A stretch of DNA of 36,587 nucleotides from Flavonifractor plautii ATCC 29863 (GCF_000239295.1 NZ_JH417677.1:1-36587); one strand, 5' to 3'. Counted from the stretch's first letter, positions 7,389 through 15,861 are shown. A program made the numbers and translations. The notes: generated by a model not told the origin, from the letters alone.

Positions 7389-8810
7389 ATGGGCGGTTTC
7401 TTCGGCGCGATTACCAAGCAGGACTGCGTGCTGGACGTGTTCTTCGGTACCGACTACCACTCCCACCTGGGCACCAAGCGGGGCGGCATGGCGGTCTACG
7501 ACCGGAAGGATGGCTTTCAGCGGCAGATCCACAACATTGAAAACACCCCCTTCCGCACCAAGTTCGACAAGGATCTGGCGGAATTTCACGGCTGCTCCGG
7601 CATCGGCTGTATCAGCGACACCGATCCCCAGCCCCTGCTGGTGCGCTCCCACCTGGGCCTGTACGCCATCACCACCGTGGGCATCATCAACAATGCCGAC
7701 GCGCTGGTGGAGCGCTACTTCTCCGACCACGGCCACCAGTTCATGGCCATGAGCTCGGGTAAAGTCAACGCCACCGAGCTGGTGGCCGCCCTCATCAACC
7801 AGAAGGACGATCTGATCTCCGGCATCCGCCACGCCCAGGACGAGATCGACGGTTCAGCCACCATTCTTATTCTGGATGCCGACGGCATCCTCGCCGCCCG
7901 TGACAAGCTGGGCCGCCTGCCCGTGCTCATCGGCCAGGGCGAAAACGGCTGCTGCGTCTCCTTCGAGTCCTTCGCCTACCATAAGCTGGGCTACCATGAC
8001 GCTTACGAGCTGGGCCCCCGGGAGATCGTACGGGTCACGGCCGGCGGCTGGAAGACCCTCTCCCCCGCCGGAGAGCAGATGAAGATTTGCGCCTTCCTTT
8101 GGACCTACTACGGCTACCCCAACTCCAACTACGAGGGGATGAATGTGGAGGTCATGCGCTACCGCAACGGGGAGATCATGGCCCGGGACGAGGTACACCG
8201 GGGCCAACTGCCCAAGGTGGACTATGTGGCCGGCGTGCCCGACTCAGGCGTGCCCCATGCCATCGGCTTTGCCAACCGCAGCGGCAAGCCCTTTGCCCGC
8301 CCCTTCGTCAAATACACCCCTACCTGGCCCCGCTCCTTCATGCCCACCAGCCAGGAGGCCCGCAACCAGGTGGCCAAGATGAAGCAGATTCCCGTGCCCG
8401 AGCTCATTGAGGGCAAGAAGCTGCTCTTTGTGGACGACTCCATCGTCCGGGGCACCCAGCTCCGGGAGACCGTGGAATTCCTCTACGAGTCCGGCGCTGA
8501 GGAGGTCCACATGCGCTCGGCCTGTCCGCCCGTCATGTACGGCTGCAAGTACCTGAATTTCTCCCGCAGCAACTCCGACATGGAACTGCTGGCCCGGCGA
8601 ACCATCCAGGAGCTGGAGGGGGACGAGGGGCAGCAGCATATCGAGGAATACGCCGACGCCTCCACGGAGCGCGGCAGATGCATGCTCCGCGCCATCTGCG
8701 AGAAGCTGGGCTTCGACTCTCTGGGCTACCAGTCCCTGGACGGCCTGCTGGAGGCCATCGGCATCGACCGGGACAAGATCTGCACTTACTGCTGGACGGG
8801 GAAGGAGTAA
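7389..8810 (+). CDS. purF: amidophosphoribosyltransferase, variant without the N-terminal Cys nucleophile
   Basis: PurF makes phosphoribosylamine from PRPP and glutamine, the first step of purine synthesis. The 473-residue protein has an N-terminal glutaminase-like domain (about 1-230) and a phosphoribosyltransferase domain with the PRPP loop FVDDSIVRGTQ near 345-355. Four cysteines stand where the Fe-S ligands of the B. subtilis type enzyme lie: C234, C379 (or C386), C465 and C468. The protein begins MGGFFGAI, whereas classical PurF begins Met-Cys-Gly, with Cys as glutaminase nucleophile after Met removal. The nearest cysteine is C13. This form may therefore use ammonia or a different glutaminase arrangement. 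Its place between purC and purM supports a purine role. Confidence 0.9.
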   Translation: MGGFFGAITKQDCVLDVFFGTDYHSHLGTKRGGMAVYDRKDGFQRQIHNIENTPFRTKFDKDLAEFHGCSGIGCISDTDPQPLLVRSHLGLYAITTVGIINNADALVERYFSDHGHQFMAMSSGKVNATELVAALINQKDDLISGIRHAQDEIDGSATILILDADGILAARDKLGRLPVLIGQGENGCCVSFESFAYHKLGYHDAYELGPREIVRVTAGGWKTLSPAGEQMKICAFLWTYYGYPNSNYEGMNVEVMRYRNGEIMARDEVHRGQLPKVDYVAGVPDSGVPHAIGFANRSGKPFARPFVKYTPTWPRSFMPTSQEARNQVAKMKQIPVPELIEGKKLLFVDDSIVRGTQLRETVEFLYESGAEEVHMRSACPPVMYGCKYLNFSRSNSDMELLARRTIQELEGDEGQQHIEEYADASTERGRCMLRAICEKLGFDSLGYQSLDGLLEAIGIDRDKICTYCWTGKE

Positions 8811-8817
8811 AAACGCT

Positions 8818-9026
8818 CCAAGGGGGACGCTGTCCCCCCTGGATACCCCCCCGCGCCGCCCCCGGCGGCACAGCGGGTTTGATCCCCCCTCACCCGCGCA
8901 CGGCGCAGGTGGTCGCCCGCCGATGGCGGAGCAAGCAGCGGCGTACTCCGGCGAACTGAATTCGCCTGCGGACCTCTTTTGCAATTCTTTTACCCGCAAA
9001 GCGGGTAAAACTCTGCAAGGCTTTTT
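8818..9026. repeat. hairpin-rich intergenic segment between purF and purM
   Basis: The 264-base gap holds no gene but four palindromes: CCAAGGGGGAC/GTCCCCCCTGG (8818-8842), CCGCC/GGCGG (near 8919-8932), GGCGAA/TTCGCC (near 8950-8966), and TTTTACCCGC/GCGGGTAAAA (8988-9010). The last is extended by TTGCA/TGCAA and followed by a short T-run (9022-9026), so it may act as a partial terminator. The density of palindromes suggests REP-like repeat remnants. Confidence 0.55.
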
Positions 9027-9074
9027 CCTCTACCCCAGCGCCCCATTTCCTCATTGTTATCTGGAGGTTTTGAC

Positions 9075-10115
9075 ATGAAGAACTCCCATTCCGAATCCTA
9101 CGCCGCCGCCGGCGTGGACGTCACCGCCGGCTACGAGGCGGTCAACCGCATCAAGCCCCTGGTGGAGTCCACCTACATTCCCGGTGTCATGGGCTCTCTG
9201 GGCGGCTTCGGCGGCCTGTTCGCCCCCAATGTGGCGGGCATGAAGAAGCCCGTCCTGGTCTCCGGTACCGACGGCGTGGGCACCAAGCTGAAAATCGCCT
9301 TTCTCATGGATAAGCACGACACCGTTGGCATCGACTGCGTGGCCATGTGCGTCAACGACATTATCTGCTCCGGTGCCTCTCCCCTGTTTTTCCTGGACTA
9401 CGTGGCTGTGGGAAAGAATGTGCCCAGCCGCATCGAGGCCATCGTCTCCGGCGTCACCGAGGGCTGCCGCCAGGCCGGCTGCGCCCTCATCGGCGGCGAG
9501 ACCGCCGAGATGCCCGGCTTCTACCCCGAGGACGAGTATGATCTGGCCGGCTTCTCCGTGGGTCTGGTGGACGAGTCCGACATGATCGACGGCTCCACCC
9601 TCTGCGAAGGGGATCTGCTCATCGGCCTGTGCTCCAACGGCGTCCACTCCAACGGCTTCTCCCTGGTGCGCAAGGTGCTGCTGGACAACCCCAAGGCTCT
9701 GGATATCTATGTCTCCGAGCTGGGCCGCACCATCGGCGAGGAGCTGCTGCGCCCCACCCATATCTACGTAAAATCCATCCAATGCCTGCGCCAGCACGGC
9801 GTAACTGTCAAGGCCATCAGCCACATCACCGGCGGCGGCCTGTATGAGAATGTGCCCCGCATGATGAAAGAGGGCCTCACCGCCCGCATCCGCACCGCCT
9901 CCTACCCCGTGCCCGCCATCTTCGAGCTCATTCAGAAGTCGGGTGACATCCCCGTGCGGGACATGTATAACACCTTCAACATGGGCATCGGCCTGGTCAT
10001 CGCCATCCCCAAGGATCAAGTGGGCCACGCGCTGGACGTGCTGGCCCGGGCGGGCGAGCAGTCCTACGTCATCGGCGACGTGATCAAGGGCGACGCCGGC
10101 GTGGAGCTGGTCTGA
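9075..10115 (+). CDS. purM: phosphoribosylformylglycinamidine cyclo-ligase (AIR synthetase)
   Basis: PurM closes the imidazole ring, turning FGAM into AIR with ATP. The 346-residue protein has GVDVTAGYEAVNRIKPLV at the N-terminus, the SGTDGVGTKLKIAF segment, DCVAMCVNDIICSGA, LIGGETAEMPGFY and the late ITGGGLYENVPR motif, all typical of the family. The ATG at 9075 is preceded by ggaggt at proper distance; the in-frame ATG at 9054 has no ribosome site. purN starts 11 bases after the stop. The step-4 enzymes PurL/PurQ/PurS are not in the window. Confidence 0.96.
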   Translation: MKNSHSESYAAAGVDVTAGYEAVNRIKPLVESTYIPGVMGSLGGFGGLFAPNVAGMKKPVLVSGTDGVGTKLKIAFLMDKHDTVGIDCVAMCVNDIICSGASPLFFLDYVAVGKNVPSRIEAIVSGVTEGCRQAGCALIGGETAEMPGFYPEDEYDLAGFSVGLVDESDMIDGSTLCEGDLLIGLCSNGVHSNGFSLVRKVLLDNPKALDIYVSELGRTIGEELLRPTHIYVKSIQCLRQHGVTVKAISHITGGGLYENVPRMMKEGLTARIRTASYPVPAIFELIQKSGDIPVRDMYNTFNMGIGLVIAIPKDQVGHALDVLARAGEQSYVIGDVIKGDAGVELV

Positions 10116-10126
10116 GGGCAGGGCGC

Positions 10127-10750
10127 ATGGTACGAATTGCCGTCTTGGTTTCCGGCGGGGGCACCAACCTCCAGGCACTGATCGACGCCCAGAGCCGGGG
10201 TGAGCTGAAAAACGGCCGCATCGCCGCCGTGCTCTCCTCCCGGCCCGACGCCTACGCCCTGGAGCGGGCCGCCCGGGCCGGCATCCCCGGCTATGTGGTG
10301 GCCCGGAAAGACTTCGCCTCCAACCGGGAGATGACCGTGGCCCTGGTGGACAAGCTCCGTGAGCTGAATATCGGGCTGGTGGTGCTGGCCGGCTTCCTGC
10401 ACATCCTTACCGGGGAGATGGTGGCCGCCTTCCCCAACGCCATCCTCAACGTCCACCCCGCCCTCATCCCCTCCTTCTGCGGCGCGGGCTACTACGGCCT
10501 CCACGTCCACGAGGCCGCCCTGGCCTACGGCGTGAAGCTCACGGGCGCTACCGTCCACTTCGTCAATGAAGAGCCCGACGGCGGCCCCATCGTCCTTCAG
10601 AGGGCGGTGGAGATCCTGGAGGGGGACACCCCCGAGGTACTCCAGCGCCGGGTGATGGAGCAGGCGGAGTGGCATATCCTCCCCCAGGCCGTCTCCCTGT
10701 TCTGTGAGGGGCGGCTCCGGGTGGAGGGAAGGATCGTCCATATTTTATAA
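10127..10750 (+). CDS. purN: phosphoribosylglycinamide formyltransferase
   Basis: PurN transfers a formyl group from 10-formyl-THF to GAR. The 207-residue protein starts with the nucleotide loop VLVSGGGTNLQAL. The catalytic triad is visible as N108 and H110 in NVHPALIPSF and D151 in EEPDGGP. Length and motif spacing are normal, apart from a slightly longer loop between H110 and D151 than in the E. coli enzyme. It follows purM closely and is probably in the same transcript. The low-GC pair of genes begins just downstream. Confidence 0.95.
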   Translation: MVRIAVLVSGGGTNLQALIDAQSRGELKNGRIAAVLSSRPDAYALERAARAGIPGYVVARKDFASNREMTVALVDKLRELNIGLVVLAGFLHILTGEMVAAFPNAILNVHPALIPSFCGAGYYGLHVHEAALAYGVKLTGATVHFVNEEPDGGPIVLQRAVEILEGDTPEVLQRRVMEQAEWHILPQAVSLFCEGRLRVEGRIVHIL

Positions 10751-10771
10751 TTTCATAGGAGGTATGGAGAC

Positions 10772-10963
10772 ATGAGCGATCTGCGTCTTCTGGCACTTGT
10801 CCTCAGCGGCGGTTTCCTGTTCTTTGGTGGAATCTGGCTTGGCGGAGACTACGGGCTCGCTCTGTTGCTGCTTGGCTTGGTCGTTCTGCTGGTTCCTGTT
10901 GTTCTGGCGTGTATTTCCCTGATCCGCTGGCTGGTACCTCCTAGCCAAAGCTCTCATGAGTAG
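10772..10963 (+). CDS. small two-helix membrane protein
   Basis: The 63-residue protein has a strong ribosome site (aggagg, 10757-10762) 9 bases before its ATG. Two hydrophobic stretches are visible (about residues 5-25 and 28-52), separated by a short GGDYG turn, with a polar tail ending PSQSSHE. No family is recognised. It lies 21 bases after purN and just before a lipoprotein gene, and may be functionally tied to that gene rather than to purine synthesis. Confidence 0.7.
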   Translation: MSDLRLLALVLSGGFLFFGGIWLGGDYGLALLLLGLVVLLVPVVLACISLIRWLVPPSQSSHE

Positions 10964-10985
10964 TCCAGGTAGGAGATGTCTTCAT

Positions 10986-11750
10986 ATGAAACGAACCGCA
11001 GTCATTGTAATCCTATCTTTGCTTGCAGCATTCGTATTTTCTGCCTGCGCGCCCGCAGCCCCCAGCGGTCAAACGCCTGAATTTTTGAATGACATCGGGA
11101 AAACACTCATCGAATTAAAAAATGAGCATCCAGAAGGCGAAATAATTGAAAGCTTAGATTCATCCCCAGATTGTGCCGCTATATGCTTTGGGGAGCCGGA
11201 GGCGGAATATGCTTATTACTTTTTCGGAACGCAGAGCGGCGATTCTGAAAAGGCCATGAGCGAATGTGAGGAACAGCTGAAATGTGCGGGCTTTGTCACC
11301 ACCGCAAACATACTTTTCCCAGACATGGAAGATGACATGTCCTTTGAAGATTTTTTCTCCTTGATCGGTGTGGACGATTATGAGTATTTCGGGGAAGATA
11401 CGCTTGCAGCAGGTTGGTTAAGATTCATGTATCAAGATATGGAAGTAATGGTGAATACAAACGAAATGACTCCTGGCCGCGGATTACATTTTAATTTTAC
11501 AGGAGCAGAAATCGTGAAGCGTGATGCTCCGGTGTCGATTGCAGACCCAGAAATATTAAATACTAATAGTGACCTAGCGGGTGCAGTTATGTTCGATGAA
11601 ACTATTTTGTTAGAACATATTGCTGCAACTGGTATGTGCATTTCTTTCCCGAGGGATTGTCGAATAATACATCCCCCTGTCTGTAGACTTATTTCAAGAA
11701 TTCCTCACAAATGTTACATTCAGCAAGGCAATAACAGTATGATATCGTAG
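10986..11750 (+). CDS. putative lipoprotein of unknown function
   Basis: The first residues MKRTAVIVILSLLAAFVFSAC form a signal peptide with a lipobox-like end (FSAC), so the mature protein of about 235 residues would be anchored outside the membrane. The body is acidic and rich in Glu/Asp, with repeated Tyr/Phe, and no family is recognised. The ATG at 10986 is preferred over the upstream one at 10956, because the signal peptide begins there and a ggagat site precedes it. Base composition is strikingly AT-rich (19 G+C in 60 at 11101-11160) compared with the GC-rich purine genes. The last 40 or so residues are Cys- and basic-rich and look unlike the rest, so a 3' frameshift or truncation is possible. 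Confidence 0.65.
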   Translation: MKRTAVIVILSLLAAFVFSACAPAAPSGQTPEFLNDIGKTLIELKNEHPEGEIIESLDSSPDCAAICFGEPEAEYAYYFFGTQSGDSEKAMSECEEQLKCAGFVTTANILFPDMEDDMSFEDFFSLIGVDDYEYFGEDTLAAGWLRFMYQDMEVMVNTNEMTPGRGLHFNFTGAEIVKRDAPVSIADPEILNTNSDLAGAVMFDETILLEHIAATGMCISFPRDCRIIHPPVCRLISRIPHKCYIQQGNNSMIS

Positions 11751-11763
11751 AATGGAGATTATC

Positions 11764-12477
11764 ATGAAAAACCTGGATCTTACCGCGCTGCTGCGCGGCA
11801 ACCCCTATCCCGGACGCGGCATCGTGCTGGGCAGCTCTCCCGACGGGGAGAAGTCCGTCGTCGCCTATTTCATCATGGGCCGCAGCGAGAACTCCCGCAA
11901 CCGGGTCTTCGTGGAGACCCCTGACGGCATCCGCACCCAGGCCTTTGACCCCTCCAAAATGACCGACCCCTCCCTTATTATCTACGCCCCTGTGCGGGTG
12001 TTCGGCACCTCCACCATCGTCACCAACGGCGACCAGACCGACACCATCCGCGAGGGACTGGCCGCGGGCAAGACCTTTGCCCAGGCCCTCCACACCCGGA
12101 CCTTTGAGCCCGACGCCCCCAACTACACCCCCCGTATCTCCGGGCTGGTGAAAAAGAACGGTGACTACACCCTGTCCATCCTCAAGAGCGCGGACGGCGA
12201 TCCCGCCTCCTGCCGCCGGTATTTCTTCGCCTATGAGGCCCCCCGCGCCGGGCAGGGCCATTTCATCCACACCTACATGGGCGACGGCACCCCCCTGCCC
12301 TCCTTTGTGGGGGAACCGGAGCAGGTGGAAATCCCCTGCGGCACCCCCGCGGAGTTTGCCGATCTGTTGTGGGACAGCCTCAACCCGGAGAATAAGGTCT
12401 CTCTCTTTGTGCGCTACATCGACCGGAAAACCGGAGATTGGGAGACTGTGATCAAAAACAAGCATGCATCAGCCTGA
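11764..12477 (+). CDS. purO: IMP cyclohydrolase, PurO type
   Basis: The 237-residue protein resembles the PurO-type IMP cyclohydrolase family first known from archaea, with RGNPYPGRGIVLG near the N-terminus and FIMGRSENSRNRVF near residues 37-50. It would close FAICAR to IMP, the last step of de novo synthesis. Normally bacteria use the N-terminal domain of bifunctional PurH for this. The next gene encodes only the other half of PurH, so the two genes together replace it. The ATG at 11764 has a ggag site 6 bases upstream; the ATG at 11752 overlaps that site. Confidence 0.88.
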   Translation: MKNLDLTALLRGNPYPGRGIVLGSSPDGEKSVVAYFIMGRSENSRNRVFVETPDGIRTQAFDPSKMTDPSLIIYAPVRVFGTSTIVTNGDQTDTIREGLAAGKTFAQALHTRTFEPDAPNYTPRISGLVKKNGDYTLSILKSADGDPASCRRYFFAYEAPRAGQGHFIHTYMGDGTPLPSFVGEPEQVEIPCGTPAEFADLLWDSLNPENKVSLFVRYIDRKTGDWETVIKNKHASA

Positions 12478-12481
12478 CGGA

Positions 12482-12531
12482 CGGCCGCAGGCCGCCCCAG
12501 ATACACACAGTCCGAGGGCGGCCCGCGGCCG
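12482..12531. repeat. GC-rich inverted repeat between purO and the AICAR transformylase gene
   Basis: CGGCCGCAGGCCGCCC (12482-12497) and GGGCGGCCCGCGGCCG (12516-12531) are inverted copies with one mismatch, around an 18-base loop. There is no T-run, so it is more likely an interspersed palindromic repeat or mRNA stabiliser than a terminator. Confidence 0.55.
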
Positions 12532-12558
12532 CCGCTCACTTGACGGAGGTTTATCGCA

Positions 12559-13731
12559 ATGACAGAACTGGAACTGAAATACGGCTGCAACCCCAACCAG
12601 AAGCCGGCCCGCATCTTTATGGAGGAGGGCGAGCTGCCTATCCAGGTGCTCAACGGCAAGCCGGGCTACATCAACTTTCTGGACGCCTTCAACTCCTGGC
12701 AGTTGGTGAAAGAACTGAAGGAGGCCACCGGCCTGCCCGCCGCCGCATCCTTCAAGCACGTCTCCCCCGCTGGCGCCGCCGTGGGTACCCCCCTCACCGA
12801 CGTGGAGCGGAAAATCTACTTTGCCGAGGATATGGAGCTCTCCCCCATCGCCTGCGCCTATGTCCGCGCCCGGGGCGCTGACCGGCTGTGCTCCTACGGC
12901 GACTGGGCCGCCCTCTCCGATGTGTGCGACGCCGACACCGCCCGCTACCTGGCCCTGGAGGTATCCGACGGCGTGATCGCCCCTGGCTACACCGACGAGG
13001 CCCTGGCCATCCTCAAAACCAAGCGCAAGGGCGGCTATAATGTGGTGCAGATCGACCCAGACTACGCCCCCAAGGCCGTGGAGCACAAGGACGTCTTCGG
13101 TATCACCTTCGAGCAGGGCCGCAACAGCTTCGCCATCAACGAGGCCCTGCTGGACAACATCGTCACCGACAACAAGGAGCTGCCCGAGTCCGCCAAGCGG
13201 GACATGCTCATCGCCCTCATCACCCTGAAGTACACCCAGTCCAACTCCGTCTGCTATGTGAAGGACGGCCAGGCCATCGGCGTGGGCGCGGGCCAGCAGA
13301 GCCGCATCCACTGTACCCGTCTGGCGGGGAACAAAGCGGACAACTGGCTCCTGCGGCAGCATCCCAAGGTGCTGGGCCTCTCCTTCGTGGACGGCATCCG
13401 CCGTCCCGACCGGGACAACGCCATCGACGTCTACCTCTCCGACGAGTACGAGGACGTGCTGGCCGACGGCGTGTGGCAGAACACCTTTAAAATCCGGCCC
13501 GAGGTGCTCACGGCGGAGGAGAAAAAGGAGTGGATCGCCCGCCAGTCGGGCGTGACCGTGGGCTCCGACGCCTTCTTCCCCTTCGGCGACAATGTGGAGC
13601 GTGCCCGCAAGAGCGGCGTACAGTACATCGTCCAGCCCGGCGGCTCCATCCGGGACGACCATGTCATCGCCACCTGCAACAAGTACGGCATCGTCATGGC
13701 CTTTACCGGGATGCGGCTGTTCCACCACTAA
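12559..13731 (+). CDS. purH: stand-alone AICAR transformylase (PurH C-terminal domain only)
   Basis: The 390-residue protein covers the formyltransferase domain of PurH: it starts with LKYGCNPNQKPARIF, carries the catalytic Lys-His pair in SFKHVSPAGAA (near residues 67-77), TLKYTQSNSVCYVKDGQAIGVGAGQQSRIHC in the middle, and DAFFPFGDNVERARKSGVQYIVQPGGSIRDD near the end. The IMP cyclohydrolase (MGS-like) N-terminal domain is absent. It formylates AICAR to FAICAR, which the preceding PurO-type enzyme would cyclise. The ribosome site is gacggagg. The stop codon overlaps the next start (TAATG). Confidence 0.94.
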   Translation: MTELELKYGCNPNQKPARIFMEEGELPIQVLNGKPGYINFLDAFNSWQLVKELKEATGLPAAASFKHVSPAGAAVGTPLTDVERKIYFAEDMELSPIACAYVRARGADRLCSYGDWAALSDVCDADTARYLALEVSDGVIAPGYTDEALAILKTKRKGGYNVVQIDPDYAPKAVEHKDVFGITFEQGRNSFAINEALLDNIVTDNKELPESAKRDMLIALITLKYTQSNSVCYVKDGQAIGVGAGQQSRIHCTRLAGNKADNWLLRQHPKVLGLSFVDGIRRPDRDNAIDVYLSDEYEDVLADGVWQNTFKIRPEVLTAEEKKEWIARQSGVTVGSDAFFPFGDNVERARKSGVQYIVQPGGSIRDDHVIATCNKYGIVMAFTGMRLFHH

Positions 13732-14507
13732 TGGAGGCACACCGCTACGGTCTGAGCGCCGCCGCTCTCAAATATCTGGCCGCGCTGTTTATGCTGGTGG
13801 ATCATATCGGGATGGTCTTCCCCACCATGCTGACCGAGCTGGGCCTGCCCACCTGGGCGGATGGGCTGCCCCGGCTCATCGGGCGGCTGGCCTTTCCCAT
13901 TTTCGCCTACTTCGTGGCCGAGGGCTGCCGCCGCACCCGCTTCTTCCACCGCTATCTCACCCGGCTGGGAGCGTGTGCCCTTCTCTCCCAGGCGCCCTTC
14001 ACCCTGGCCACCGGCGTCTGGGGCGGAAGTGTGCTCCTCACCTTCATCCTCAGCGCCGGAGCCATCTATGGCTATGAGCGTCTGTCCAAAGCAGAGCACG
14101 GCCCAGCCGTGTGGGCCATTCCCCTATTCGCGGCCTGTGCGCTGGCACTCCTGCTCAACGTGGACTACGGCTTCCCCGCCGTGCTCCTGATCTTCGCCCT
14201 TTACCTCTGCGGTGATAATCGCCGCCGAAAGCTGCTCTGTCTGGGAGTCGGTCTGGCTCTCCTCTATCTGCTCTACCAGCCCCTGATAGGGCTGCTCTCC
14301 CTCCCACTGTTCCGGCCGGACTGGATGGCGGGCTATCTGCTCCATGCCCTCCCTGTGTTCGCTCTCTACGCATTGTGCGCCGAGGCATCCCTCCTTCTGT
14401 TGGCCTGGTACCGTGGGCAATTGGGTGTGCAGAGCAAGTGGTTCTTTTATGTGTTCTATCCCGCGCACCTGCTGGGCCTATGGGCCCTGGGGCTGGCGCT
14501 GAATTGA
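13731..14507 (+). CDS. TraX family membrane protein
   Basis: The 258-residue protein is strongly hydrophobic, with about seven membrane segments. It contains the family pattern of TraX-like proteins: LKYLAALFMLVDHIGM at the start, RLIGRLAFPIFAYFVAEGCRRT near 45-65, and YVFYPAHLLGLW near the end. TraX of the F plasmid acetylates pilin, but chromosomal relatives in Clostridia have no established role. The start overlaps the purH stop (TAATG), so the gene looks translationally coupled within the purine cluster, with no evident metabolic link. Confidence 0.87.
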   Translation: MEAHRYGLSAAALKYLAALFMLVDHIGMVFPTMLTELGLPTWADGLPRLIGRLAFPIFAYFVAEGCRRTRFFHRYLTRLGACALLSQAPFTLATGVWGGSVLLTFILSAGAIYGYERLSKAEHGPAVWAIPLFAACALALLLNVDYGFPAVLLIFALYLCGDNRRRKLLCLGVGLALLYLLYQPLIGLLSLPLFRPDWMAGYLLHALPVFALYALCAEASLLLLAWYRGQLGVQSKWFFYVFYPAHLLGLWALGLALN

Positions 14508-14517
14508 GGTGTAAGCA

Positions 14518-15774
14518 ATGAATGTTTTGATTGTCGGCGGCGGCGGGCGGGAGCACGCCATCGCCTGGGCACTGTCTAAAAGTGAGCAAGTGGAACAGCT
14601 TTACTGCGCCCCCGGCAACGGCGGTATCGCCGCCCTGGCCCAGTGTGTCCCCCTCTCCGCCACCGACGTGGATGGAGTGGTGGCCTGGGCCCAGGCCCAT
14701 TCCATTGATTTTGTGGTGGTGGCGCCGGACGATCCCCTCGCCCTGGGCATGGTGGATGCCCTGGAGGATGCGGGCATTCCCGCCTTCGGCCCCCGGGCGG
14801 ACGCCGCCATCATCGAGGCGAGCAAAATCTTTTCCAAGAATCTGATGGCCAAGTACCACATTCCAACCGCAAAGTATCAAACCTTTACAGAGCTCGCCCC
14901 TGCTCTGGCCTACATTGAGGCCGAGGGCGCGCCCATCGTGGTGAAGGCTGACGGCCTGGCCCTGGGCAAGGGCGTTATCGTGGCCCAGACGGTAGCCGAA
15001 GCCCAGGAGGCCGCCCGTTCCATGATGGACGGCCGCAAGTTCGGCCAGGCCGGCGCCAGGGTGGTCATCGAGGAGTGTATGACCGGCCCGGAGGTCACCG
15101 TGCTGGCCTTCTGCGACGGGGAGCATCTGGTTCCCATGCCCTCCTCCCAGGATCACAAGCGGGCCTTTGACGGCAACCAGGGCCCCAACACCGGCGGCAT
15201 GGGCGCCATCTCCCCCTCTCCCAACTACACGCCCGAGGTGGCCCGCCGCTGTATGGAGGAGATCTTCCTGCCCACGGTGGCCGCCCTCAAGGCGGAGGGC
15301 CGCCCCTTCCAGGGAGTGCTCTACTTTGGCCTGATGCTCACCCCCGACGGCCCCAAGGTGGTGGAGTACAATGCCCGCTTCGGCGATCCCGAATGCCAGG
15401 CGGTGCTCTCCCTGCTGGAGACCGATCTGCTGGACATCTTCCTGGCCTGCCGTAACGGCACTTTGGACCATCTGAACATCCGGTGGAAGGACGGGGCGGC
15501 CTGTTGTCTGGTGCTGGCCTCCGGCGGCTACCCCGGCTCCTACGCCAAGGGTCTGCCCATCACCGGCCTGGAGGATGCCGGACAGCAGGCCGTGGTTTTC
15601 CATGCGGGCACCAAACTGGGAGACGACGGCACGGTGTTCACCAACGGCGGCCGGGTGCTGGGCGTCACCGCCACCGGGCCGGATCTGAACGCCGCGATCG
15701 ACAGCGCCTACGCCGCCGCGGGGCACATCCACTTCCAGGACATGCACTTCCGCACCGACATTGGCCGGGTTTGA
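14518..15774 (+). CDS. purD: phosphoribosylamine-glycine ligase (GAR synthetase)
   Basis: PurD joins glycine to phosphoribosylamine with ATP. The 418-residue protein has the typical start MNVLIVGGGGREHAIAW, an ATP-grasp fold with VVKADGLALGKGVIVA near 140-155, PSSQDHKRAFDGNQGPNTGGMGA near 210-230, and EYNARFGDPECQ near 282-293. Length and motifs are normal. It follows traX by 10 bases and is the last gene of the cluster; the following gap holds a promoter for the next gene. Confidence 0.96.
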   Translation: MNVLIVGGGGREHAIAWALSKSEQVEQLYCAPGNGGIAALAQCVPLSATDVDGVVAWAQAHSIDFVVVAPDDPLALGMVDALEDAGIPAFGPRADAAIIEASKIFSKNLMAKYHIPTAKYQTFTELAPALAYIEAEGAPIVVKADGLALGKGVIVAQTVAEAQEAARSMMDGRKFGQAGARVVIEECMTGPEVTVLAFCDGEHLVPMPSSQDHKRAFDGNQGPNTGGMGAISPSPNYTPEVARRCMEEIFLPTVAALKAEGRPFQGVLYFGLMLTPDGPKVVEYNARFGDPECQAVLSLLETDLLDIFLACRNGTLDHLNIRWKDGAACCLVLASGGYPGSYAKGLPITGLEDAGQQAVVFHAGTKLGDDGTVFTNGGRVLGVTATGPDLNAAIDSAYAAAGHIHFQDMHFRTDIGRV

Positions 15775-15831
15775 AGCCCTTGCGCCCCAAGGGGTGCTAC
15801 TGCTGGTTGTCAAATTGGATGCTCCGGTTGG

Positions 15832-15861
15832 TTGCGTCTATCCGGGCCGTTCTGCTAAGAT
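15832..15861 (+). promoter_or_regulatory. promoter of the XRE-type regulator
   Basis: TTGCGT (15832-15837) and TAAGAT (15856-15861) are 18 bases apart. The gap after purD also has a small GC-rich hairpin near 15782-15800 without a T-run. Confidence 0.55.
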
